Assembly (NCBI GenBank): GCA_028023455.1 | Contig: JAQFVV010006197.1 | Span: 14,383,254-14,447,253 of the forward strand | DNA: 64,000 nucleotides | Direction: 5' to 3' | DNA from: Epiperipatus broadwayi | Taxonomy: Eukaryota > Onychophora > Udeonychophora > Euonychophora > Peripatidae | In this document: piece after piece, positions 36,401 to 46,081 of the stretch | Layout of the letters: the number at the start of each line of letters is the position of its first letter | Numbering within the stretch: position 1 is the stretch's first letter | Translations under genes and position numbers: made by a program | Notes under the pieces: model-generated | What the model was told of the DNA's origin: nothing | Database searches by the model: none | Seen by the model: the letters and a program-made list of their open reading frames with translations, nothing else

Positions 36401-37599
36401 CTCTAAACATATATAGCACTTTTAAGATTAGTCTTTTTTTCCCCTCTCATTCTTTAGCTTTCTTCACCATATTTAATTCCTCTTACGTTTTTAAATTTCT
36501 TCATATATTTTTTTTAATTTTTATTCAACATATATACTTTTCTAATGTTTTCCATACTATCATTTTTCTCCAAATCCACATATCTAATACTTACCAGCTA
36601 TTTCTTGAACCATATCACTGCTAAATTAAATTATTTATATATACTTTTATTATTTGATAATAAAGATGATTATCTATTTATCTATCTATCTAAATATTAA
36701 TCTGTCTAAATAATATTGAAATCATAAAATCTTGTGATTCTAAGAATTTGTGGATCATCAGCACAAATTATTGTAATAGTTCTAGAGATGGTAAGTCTGG
36801 GGTTTTTTTTATTTGATTCATAAAATAATTGTATTTTTCTTGTATTCACTGTACTATAAGTTCATAAATTTTTAATGAAATTTAATATATGGAGATATTT
36901 TATTCATTTATTGTTTTGAGTATTTAAAGCTAAGAAAAGAATTTCTGTGAATTATTCTTATTACTAAAGAGTAAATTTACTTGAATCAAATAATATGACC
37001 ATTTTTCATCAATGTAAATACAATAATAACTAATGAAATGAATGATAAAATTGATTTTTATTTTTTAAATGCTTTTGTTTAACTTAGAAATTCTGTTTGT
37101 TTGTCTGGATAACATCTTATAAATTAAATTTTAACATACTTCTATCTAATGGATTTCCTTCAAATTTTGTACACATGTTAGGTATCAATGACAATACAAT
37201 ATAACACTGAAATATTTTAGGATTGTCTAGTCTAACTATGTGATATAATTTTGAGTAATGAGCACTAGATGTTAATATATATATTGCAATTGTTTTTAAT
37301 TATATTTTTTAATTATGTTAAAATTGAATATTCACTTAAAATTGTTTATAGTTAATTAAAATAGAAAGAAAAATAGATGAAAGATAAAATCTTAATTTCT
37401 CTTCATTCTTTGCATTTTTTAAAAATGTTGCCTTCATAAACAAACAAAAAAAAATTGTAAATGATTTTTAATTTGCATGAATTTGATTTCAAAAACTAAA
37501 ACTATAATATTATTTATATTTTTAGTATTTAAGTTTGAATGGGAATGGTTACAAAAAGTCTTTAACTATATGTTTCATAAACTAAAAAGTAAAAAATAT
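33443..37599. other. AT-rich DNA without genes
   Basis: Possible SINE-tail scraps at 33900-33970 and 35170-35280, a T run abutting a G run at 36151-36171, and (TCTA)n near 36668-36690. No family-matching ORF. Confidence 0.5.
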
Positions 37600-37970
37600 T
37601 ATATATAAAAAGTATTTTATAAAAATGTTTTTATTTCACTGGAGGAGTGAATAATGCATTAAAAACCAAAAATAATTTTTTTCTTGGATTACAATTGAGT
37701 TGTATATTTAACTTTAAAATAAAATCAGGGGATATCCATAAATTAATTAATTCATTCACTAAGTTTAAAACTAGTGATTAAATTAATTATTTTATGGAAA
37801 ATCTTGTTTTTAACTAATGAATTGAATTAATTAATTTATGGATACCCCTTGCTTTTATTTCAAGTTAATCAAAATTGTGGTATAAGAAATGGTTTTTTAG
37901 TGTATTACTCTTTAAATAAAATAAAATCTTTTTTTTATATAAAATAAAAATATTGAATGTGTTGGTAAGT
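37600..37970. repeat. palindromic MITE-like element
   Basis: A long inverted repeat centred near 37790. Inner arms are nearly perfect: AAATAAAATCAGGGGATATC, then CATAAATTAATTAATTCATT, against the inverse at about 37808-37861 (AATTTATGGATACCCCTTGC). Pairing continues outward more loosely (AAAACC ... GGTTTT; GAGTGAATAATGC ... GTATTACTCTTTA). No coding sequence. Confidence 0.6.
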
Positions 37971-39167
37971 TTTGAAATAATTTTAAAAATAAATATTAGA
38001 CTATGTGTAAAAACATTCTAACAAGACTGTAATATGAATCAATATACTTTCCAGATTTCTAACCAGTGAATCCATTATTTAAAGACACATCTTTTTTGAA
38101 TTGATTAATAGAAGCAAATAAATTGTAATAGACTTTCTAAAGAAGTATTTCACAATTATCTTGAACATATTTTATACTATTAATGTTATCACAAAGATAC
38201 TCTAAAAAGGAAGCATTGATTGTTTCCATCGAAAAGATATGATTAAATGGTTGTAGAAGTTAGAAATCAGGATCACAAGATATCAATAAACTTATTAAAG
38301 AATCTATATATATGATACATGTAGGATGACAAAAATGTGTATATATATATATTTTAAGAGATGTTGTCCATAGCTTAAATTGTTGGAAGTTGAATTGAAT
38401 TACAGTAGCAGTATATAATATAACTTTCATTAAAAGGATGGCTTTAATCAAGTGAATGCTTGCATCATCATGTGATATTGTTTACCACAGACAGCTAGTT
38501 AGTTATATGGGCATATTTCATGAAGAAATTGAAATGGCATGGATAACAATAGAAGTGGACACTTTGGTCTCTGGCAGCCAAAAAAATGCCTGAATCTGTT
38601 TTGAGCACTTCTTCAAAACTGCAGAAGTTAAATACATTTAAGTACACATTTAATATTGCTCATACAGTTTGTTTTCTCTCTTAAAATGTGTATACATTTT
38701 TTGGTATCCTCTAAATATGAATTTATTTATGGTTCATAGATTGGTGTATGTACTAATTACAAAGCTTATCAATAACTTTGAATTTTTTTATCTTTTCTAT
38801 ATATTGTTTTCTGGAATCAAAATGGCTGTATTCATTTATGAATGCCTGATGATGATGATGATATATTAAATTGCATTCTGCAATTGCCCATATTAGATCA
38901 TAAATGAAATGGTTAAAGAAAAATACTATTGGTTTTATGAATAGATGTAAAATGACATTACTGAAAAAGTTAATAGTAATTCATTAATCTTGATAAATCT
39001 AATGGAAAAAAAATATTATTATTTTTCACACTATTCATAGCAACATGAGTTTGCTGCCATGTTGACCTTTCTTATCCTATTTTATACATATATGTTTGGT
39101 TTTTTTTATTATATGAAACCATATCAAGTTGTGTTTTTCTGAAGGTTTGTGATGATGGTGTTCTAGC
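37971..39167. other. AT-rich DNA, nothing recognised
   Basis: A short (GAT)n at 38847-38860. No ORF with a family match. Confidence 0.5.
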
Positions 39168-39782
39168 TGTATTTTTATATTGGACTATTTCCATCATCTA
39201 ATATGTGTGTTGAATGTCTTTAGAAAAGTTTAATTTTTAGTTAAATATTCCAAATGCATTCAACTGTTAGTAATATCACAGCAAACAGGTTAGTATATGC
39301 ACTAACTGTTAGTAATATAACAGCAAACAGGTTACTTTATACCCAACATTTTGAGAGGTATTTTTCTCCCCTCTTCTTCATGTGTTGCTGGCTTGACCAG
39401 TGACAGTACTAGCATGGGATTCGAACCTGGGCCCTTAGAATCTTGGTAATTGAATTTTAAGGTAACGCTCTAAACAACTGAGCCGGTTAGAGTGTTACCT
39501 TAAAATTCAATTATCAAGATTCTAAGGGCCCAGGTTCGAGTCCCATGCTAGTACTGTCACTGGTCAGGCCAGCAACAACTGAAGAAGAGGGGAGAAAAAT
39601 ACCTCTCGAAACATTGTGTATATACTAACCTGTTCTACTAACAGTTGGTGCATAGACTAACATGTTTGCTGTGATATTACTAACAGTTGAATGCATTTGG
39701 AATATTTAACTAAAAATTAAACTTTTCTAAAGACATTCAACACACATATTAGATGATGGAAATAGTCCAATATAAAAATACA
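39168..39782. repeat. 615-bp palindrome of two head-to-head tRNA-derived SINE copies
   Basis: The left half (39168-39486, minus orientation) and right half (39487-39782, plus orientation) are about 95% identical inverted copies around a 13-nt centre (39474-39486). Each half reads outward from the centre. It has a tRNA-like head (A box GGCTCAGTTGTTTAGAGCG on the left copy; B box GGTTCGAATCC or GGTTCGAGTCC), a conserved body (CTAGTACTGTCACTGGTCAG), a CTGAAGA hairpin module and a ~170-bp tail ending TAGTCCAATATAAAAATACA. The left arm has an extra ~20-nt duplication (two copies of AACTGTTAGTAATAT). High identity implies recent origin or arm-to-arm gene conversion. Confidence 0.85.
39579..39612 (+). 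other. hammerhead-like core in SINE body
   Basis: CTGAAGA (39579-39585), stem AGAGG (39586-39590), loop, stem CCTCT (39602-39606), C, GAAA (39608-39611), C. Boxes CTGANGA and GAAA are those of a hammerhead; position 7 is free to vary there. In the left palindrome arm the same site has lost the first C and the G of GAAA. Helices I and III were not established. Confidence 0.45.
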
Positions 39783-39794
39783 ACATATTAAGTT

Positions 39795-40702
39795 GTGTTC
39801 CCAAGGATCTCTTATTATATGTCTATTATTAATTTTTCCCAAAAATTCATTAGAAAGATAAATTCACTATGTGCAAGACTTATGTGGAAGGGCAAGACTG
39901 TGGCCATCAGCCTGAGGGGTCTCCATAGGCACACAGAACTCAATGGGCTATCACTGCATTCTGTTTTAACCTTTTGTTTCCAGTGTACACATAACACCAT
40001 CCTTAACCTATCTCACCATTTTTCGGAAGCATCATGCTTTACATCTGTTTCTCCTACACTCCTCCCATGAGGAGCTGGTTGTCATCCTTATTGTTAAAGA
40101 TTTCAAAATTTATCTCTCTACCTATTCAGGTTAACTCGCAGAAAATTATCTACTGGGATGCATACCACCTAACTAATGATGAAATCCCCCCCCAATCCCA
40201 TCACTGTTAACCCTTCCCAATCAATAAATCATTAAAAAGTTTAAATGGTGGCATCTCTAACCAAAATTTTTTGATTAAATTAAACCTGAGTGCTCTGCCC
40301 ACCTGCCATTTTCTGGTCTATCATAGAGGGTTTTCATGCTTGGACCCAGTCTGCCATTTATGTAAACAGGATGATGACACAATAATACATATTCTGAGCC
40401 ATTGTATATCACTCCAATGGAACAGAGACTTTATTACATCCATATACAAACCAAGAGTGCCTCTCCTCACCGGACTGATTTCTAGCATATCGAACGGGAT
40501 CTTTTCATCCGTAAGAATCATAATTTTTCTGTTGTTTGCCTATTGGTCAACTAGGAGTGCACTCATTTATGGCCATACCTTGGTTGACTGTAAGAAATTA
40601 CTTCTTGCAAAACTTCAGGCCATCAGAAATAGAGATGAAAAATTTGCTTCAACATACATCTACAATGCTACATGGAGCCTTGTAGCAATTGACAATTTAT
40701 GA
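39795..40702 (+). pseudogene. LINE RT C-terminus with zinc-knuckle, L1/Tx1-like
   Basis: The first frame (39795-40070) reads PRISYYMSIINFSQKFI and LCARLMWKGKTVAISLRGL, matching the L1-type 'P...Y.....i...F...l......FiW.gk..ri.l..L' block after the RT. The second frame (40271-40702) has a zf-RVT finger: CLDPVCHLCKQDDDTIIHIL, then SHCISLQWNRDF (C-x2-C ... H ... C). A frameshift and ~200 bp of non-coding text separate them. Catalytic RT and endonuclease are absent because of the 5' truncation. Clade assignment to L1/Tx1 rather than CR1 is moderately likely. Confidence 0.7.
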
Positions 40703-40847
40703 TTTGAACAGTTGATTTTTTTATGCCCAGACCATTGGTATTGAGTTATGCAATCTTTATTATAGTGTCTATTAACAACATAACTCTGTTATTGTATTAA
40801 TGTAATTATTTGAGCTCACAATAAAATTTCTTTATAAAAAAAAAAAC
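39795..40847 (+). mobile_element. 5'-truncated LINE with poly(A) and 11-bp target duplication
   Basis: Target duplications CATATTAAGTT lie at 39784-39794 and 40848-40858. The insert ends with AATAAA (40820) and an A-rich tail, the hallmarks of target-primed reverse transcription. Only the RT C-terminal region is present. It abuts the right end of the SINE palindrome. Confidence 0.85.
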
Positions 40848-40858
40848 CATATTAAGTT

Positions 40859-42139
40859 TACTAGGCAACAGTGTACAATGACCAAGCATATAGCATTTGA
40901 TCATCTTTGGTAGTATTTTCCCATTTCTTTAATTCATTCTTGCAACTTGATTTTTTTAAAACTATATCATAGATTTTAATTAGTTCTTTATACTGCCATG
41001 CGTTATTTGGGAGCAGTGGTACATTTTAGAGCTTAAGGTCATTTCCAACAATCGATCTTCTTATGAACTTCCGAACAATAAAGCCATTCGATTATTTACT
41101 TTTATTCAAAACTTAATGATGAAAATGCATATATTGTATATAAGCAATAGATGCAGCAATTTATTTAGCAAGTAAATAATACGGTCTTTGAAAATTAAAA
41201 AAGTGGTTATTTAATGTAAAAAATAAACGTAATAAATTATATATTAAATTTAAAAAACATATATAAACATTGTTGTTTGGATTCATGTTATGATTATTTA
41301 AAATCAGTAATAAAATGACAATTGTCAATTATTTTTGATTTAATGTTTTATTCAACGGTTTTCACGCTGAAATGTTTGTTCCTTTTTTTAACTCAATGCT
41401 TGCAGCTCACTTCAAATGTTTTATAATATTTCACTCATAATTCAGTCAGCGGTGAAGGTATCTTTTACACGTCAAAAATAATTCTAAACCTTGTTGATGA
41501 GATTTTTCATCACTGTGGAATAAGATAATTAGAAGTATAAAAAACAAATATGATGACAATAATATTAATAACAGTTACATTCAAAAGTTACTTAAAAGGC
41601 AATATTATTTTGAAAGAGATTTAATCAATGTAAAAACGATCCGTTTCAATTATAACAAAGCAAATCGTTAATAATCATTGCATAGATAAAATTATACATT
41701 TCAACTTCAATTTACAGCTGCAGTAAGCTGTTGTTATGAAATTAATATGAAGATGTATATATATATGTTTCTCCATTTATTCCAGGATATGTCTACTCGT
41801 TATCAAATTTATTGTCCACAATTTTTTTTTTTAAAAATATTCTGATTAAAACATTTACATTCTTAGATTAAAATATTTACAGAAAACTAGATCGGGAACT
41901 ATTTTATGTTTATCAGAAGATTAGTGATAATTACATTTTTTTGTAGTTATATTATTATTAAGTATAATTTAAAAAACATACATTAAAATTGAAGTTTATG
42001 TCTGGGCTAGAGATAATATCTAAGTTAATAAATGATTGATAATAATTATTAAAATAGTGCAAAAGTTGTGAGTGTAAAAAGTTTAATACTAATTATATAT
42101 TGGACTAACACTTCTAGAAATTTTTTATATTTTTTCAAA
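40859..42139. other. no gene; possible SINE tail at 41000-41105
   Basis: GGAGCAGTGGTACATTTTAG then CGATCTTCTTATGAACTTCC and CATTCGATTATTTACTTTTA resembles the scraps at 9610, 32280 and 35210. Confidence 0.35.
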
Positions 42140-42270
42140 TACATTCAATCTTCTAGTAATAACATACAAATTAATATAAAATAGACTAGTTTCAAATGGT
42201 ATTTTTCTCATCTCTTTTTAGATATTACTGGCTTGTGAAACAGTAAGATTCGTATTCGAATCTTAAGTTT
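42140..42270 (-). repeat. decayed SINE relic (palindrome family), minus strand
   Basis: AAATACATTCAATCTTCTAG, TAATAACATACAAATTAATA, GGTATTTTTCTCATCTCTTT, ATTACTGGCTTGTGAAACAG and ATTCGTATTCGAATCTT follow the order of the left palindrome arm (39240-39425), which is also minus orientation. About 65-70% similar by eye. Confidence 0.6.
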
Positions 42271-43719
42271 CACCTTTTTCTGTCGTCTCTCACTGACCGG
42301 TCTATCCCGCCCAAATTTAAACTTTTTGATATCGAATTGTGTGTGTAACAATATTAAAAATGTATAAATATATGTAGAATTCAGCATAAACACGCACACA
42401 TTTCGATCTCAAATTAAACGCAATAAATAGGGATAAAATAATATAATTTAGATTTCTTTTAGTTATATGATTTTGTATAATTTTAATCATTTATTTTGGA
42501 TTATAAAGTTCGTATTTATTGCTTTGTTTAAATTTCATTTAATAATAATTCTAAAAACATCTGATGTAATATTTAATTAAAAGTTAAAATAATCTTATGT
42601 TCCCTTTTTGTTTTTGAAATTTAAAAGCATCGGTCAGTGATAGATAATAGATTAATTAAAGAAAAATTCCCCAAAATATAATTAGTAAATGTAAAATGTA
42701 AACAATAGAACGGCAGCTTTCTTTAATTAAAAACCAACAAAATGCGTTGATTATCCTCAGGGCAGATTAAATAGAACCTAAAAATACCTTAACAAAAACG
42801 TGAGAGATCAAGATAAAAAAAAAGAGGCCATCTTAGACTTGCTGGAGACATTCACTAAAACTTTAGCTTTGCTCTCGATCACTGAGAGTCTCCAAAAATA
42901 TAAAAATAATTTGTTCCTGCCAAGGTATGACCGAGTAAAGCACCTAGATTATTCTCCATCGGGAGATGGCCTATCGGATGCTGAACTTTCCATTGCCCGT
43001 CATAAATTCACCATGAAGATCTGCTGCCTGAAATAAATGAAAAAGCTGTTGCTGCTGTGAAAGTTAAATGAAATATCTAAATACAAGAAAGACTTGCCAC
43101 TCGTGAACTATTTGCTACTTAACCAATGGACTCAGAAAACTTCTTATAAAACAGGTACCTGTCTGTATTCAAACTCTAGAGTACTCTAATAATATGCTAT
43201 AGCTCTTCTTCATAATACTTATCTAAATTATAAAATGTAAAAACTATCATTTGTATAACTAAAATTGAATAATTAATTTAATGTGTAAATTTCTCTAATA
43301 ATCTAGCTTACCTCACTCTATCTTTCTTGGGTGCGTATTTCTCAAATCTACATTTTATCTATAGTTATTATTTAATTATTGCCTGCTCATAACTGTCTCA
43401 ATTTTCAAAGTTTAAATCTATGATCGCTTGGAACAGTGAATGCGTGTCAAATTTTCATTAATATTTGCTTTCATAACTAACTTAACTTTCATATAAATCG
43501 ACACGCATTCAATGCTTCATTTATTGTGATGCAGGGGTCTACAACTTCGCAAATGGCTGGCATATTAGTTGTAATAACTCCCAGTTTAGATATGTTTTGT
43601 ATGTATTAAATCTTAATGAATAATTCCATCAAATTACATTTCTTTGAGAGTCGCCAACATTCTTTAGTAAATGTTGATAATGTAGGGCCTAGTTAGAAAT
43701 CTATTTTAAATCTCATCAT
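42271..43719. other. no identified gene; small unknown ORF and one hairpin
   Basis: A 78-codon frame at 42800-43036 (MRDQDKKKEAILDLLETFTK...) lies in a less AT-rich patch (42780-43140) but matches no family I know; it could be a decayed gene or repeat. A short hairpin pairs GTGAATGCGTGTCAAATTTT (43436) with AAATCGACACGCATTCAATG (43494-43513). Confidence 0.35.
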
Positions 43720-44060
43720 CATCGTTTATACAGTATACATGCGCTACGTTTTAGAGACACGATGACCCATTCTGCCGTGAAATTCCCGGATTCTTCAGGG
43801 TTGAAATTAACCCCAGTCATCCTACACAAGCGGGCATAATGGGTGCTCCCGTAGGACTTGACAATGTCATGCAGCCAGCCAGCAAAACTGCGACACGGAC
43901 CGCTTGTCCCTGGTTATGCTTATGTGACACCTTACTTCGTCGGGCCGATGGCAGAGACCAGCCCGACGTTCTTATAAACTCATTCACGGCATTGCAGTTT
44001 CGATATACTGCCATTCCATATCGCCTTTCTAAAGCGTACCACGTGTTCCTTTACTTAGTT
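43720..44060 (-). other. GC-rich island, unidentified repeat
   Basis: About 50% G+C in a ~27% background. On the minus strand it ends in a short (GAT)n run (43712-43722), as some LINE 3' ends do, and a 65-codon minus frame (43817-44014) is open. The peptide matches no family I recognise. A recently inserted element or a foreign fragment is likelier than a host exon. Confidence 0.4.
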
Positions 44061-45058
44061 TTATTATTCTAAACATATCACTCCGCCTCTGCATTATCTG
44101 CATGATTCACTCTCAAATAAATGTTTGCCCTTAGTTATAAATAAATATTTTAATTAAATAAATATATGTCTGCCATTACTCTTATAACCCATACTTTAGA
44201 CTCTTGCATTGCAAAGGTATAAATCCCTCCAGGCATGCATTAGAAATACTCACTCGAGAATTTTAGGTAGCTAGATTACGCCTTCAAATAAATGTATTCC
44301 TTTTGTAAACATTACAGTATCGGAAATACCGCTACTGAAATCCTCAATATAAAATAATGTCTAAATAAATAAATGTATTCTTTAAAATATAATCATGTCG
44401 CAAATCCCACTACTGAAGCTTTTAATCCATAAATATTGTTAGTAAATGATCTTATTAAAATGTGTTAATAAATAATTTTAAACTATACGTCTGCAGTTAC
44501 GTTTCACTTATTCGATACCCATTCTATATATTTCCTCGATTATGTAAATATGAATGTTTAATTAATATTAGTTTGATTATTGGCTAACTCGAAAATAAAA
44601 TCATGAGTCTCTTGCATATCCCTGACCACCGTGCCTAAGGAAATATTTACTAATGTGGCATCAGATGCGTTGTTTCGTGGATTGTATTGTGGAACCGATA
44701 AACTATGTTCGAACTCAGTACAACGGGTGGCTTCGCTACTCGATGGTGCTGCTGTTCTGTATGGTGGTCGAATTCTGCACTACGTTTACGAGTCACACGT
44801 TTTCTGACCGTTACACTTGATCATTGCATGAAAATTGAACCTATGGCTTTGGATTAATGAAAAAGTACTGAATTTAAAGTGATGCAATTCATAAATATTG
44901 AATTTAAGACAATATTGTTGACATTTATTATTTTATAAACATTGCTCATATAAATATATACAATATACATATAGGTAAAACTCTCCATATAGTAGCGCCA
45001 TTCAGTGCAAGCCAGAATAATCAGTGGATGCAGGAATATTTGTGCTTAAAATCCCTAT
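44061..45058. other. AT-rich DNA, nothing recognised
   Basis: A less AT-rich stretch at 44630-44820 has no identifiable content. Confidence 0.45.
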
Positions 45059-45165
45059 CTAGTGCCTACTCATCCAATATCTCCAGAATAGTTTCTAGCT
45101 TGTAGCTTTTATCGGTGAGGAGTCTTAGATCTAAGAGCACTGCATCTAGATCTTAGGATCTAATG
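45059..45165 (+). repeat. hairpin-family repeat, third copy
   Basis: AGTGCCTACTCATCCAATAT, then TAGTTTCTAGCTTGTAGCTT and TATCGGTGAGGAGTCTTAGA match 9870-9930 and 26811-26850. The right half is replaced by an AGATCTAAG/CTTAGGATCT hairpin. Confidence 0.55.
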
Positions 45166-45215
45166 CGATCCTCCAGCAGCCAGCCACCTTTTACTTTTGT
45201 AGCTAACTATAAAGC

Positions 45216-45328
45216 ATTTTTTTTTACATGTCATAGCATCGGCTGGGAGGTGAACCCACAACCGTCTGCAACCAACTATTTGCTTGCAAGGCGGCTGCGA
45301 TGACCTCTCGGCTAACAACATTTGACAA
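45216..45328 (-). mobile_element. tRNA-derived mini-SINE with 13-bp target duplication
   Basis: Flanked by identical repeats CTAACTATAAAGC at 45203-45215 and 45329-45341. On the minus strand: TGTCAAATGTTG leader, TTAGCCGAGAGGTCATC, CCGCCTTGCAAGC, B box GGTTCACCTCC, the shared 3' end GATGCTATGACA, then an A9 tail. About 85% identical to the copy at 24501. Confidence 0.88.
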
Positions 45329-45549
45329 CTAACTATAAAGCTTTGAGTTCAAAATGAAAACACATTAAGGTTTTCAAGCTAAGCTCATTAGCTTGTATAA
45401 TTATATAGATCTGAACTGAGTTCAGCATTCATACTTCTTGGTTTCTTTGGTTCTTTAATAACCACAGTCACTATAATCATGTGATGATTAATGGTATATG
45501 CAATATATATATATATATTAATGAAACAAGTAAGTCCAAATATGTTAAG

Positions 45550-45749
45550 ATAATTCACAAACTAGATTCACAAAGAATCATTTAAAATGAACTTGTAAAT
45601 AATGCCTTCATTTTATTATATTAATCTATTTTGTAATACACAAAGATCTTTTATCTGATAAAATAGATTGGCCTTGATGTAACAAAAGGTGGACATTATT
45701 TACAAATTATTTTTAAATTATTCTTTGGGAATCTAGTTTGTAAATTATG
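45550..45749. repeat. palindromic MITE-like element
   Basis: Arm 45550-45606 (ATAATTCACAAACTAGATTC ... TTGTAAATAATGCC) is the near-perfect inverse of 45691-45749 (GGACATTATTTACAA ... GAATCTAGTTTGTAAATTAT). The spacer holds a second inner pair, AATCTATTTTGT and AAAATAGATT. Confidence 0.65.
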
Positions 45750-45829
45750 GTAGTAGTATTAATGTATGCTTGTTTGTTCCATGAATCAGTTTATATTCTC
45801 AGCATTAAATATTTGATATACAATATAAT

Positions 45830-46067
45830 TATTTACATGCTTATTAAAATTATTAGACTACATGTATAATAGAAAATCATATAACATTAAACTATTACCT
45901 AAAAAACAAATTTTACTAAAATTCCCTCTTGACCATGGTTTCATCTATTAACAGATAGACTTTCTCAAGTTAAATTCAACTATATATAGAAATAGACTTC
46001 CCACAATTCTTTTCAAAAATCACTTTTAATATCAAGTGAATTATGGAAGGACTATTTTTGTTTTGTA
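45830..46067. other. AT-rich spacer
   Basis: Nothing recognised before the PLE sequence starts near 46068. Confidence 0.5.
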
Positions 46068-46081
46068 TATTGCAGATATTG

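Noticed and set aside
36391-36624. Plus-strand hydrophobic ORF (77 codons) as a membrane protein
   Set aside because: Phe/Ile/Ser-rich text is what T-rich DNA gives by chance.
39117-39799. CATATCAAGTTGTGTT / CATATTAAGTTGTGTT as target duplication of the SINE palindrome
   Set aside because: The left copy lies ~36 bp outside the palindrome edge and has a mismatch; the right copy is better explained as the LINE target site.
43531-43560. hAT-like terminus GCAGGGGTCTACAAC
   Set aside because: No inverted partner found; likely a decayed scrap at best.
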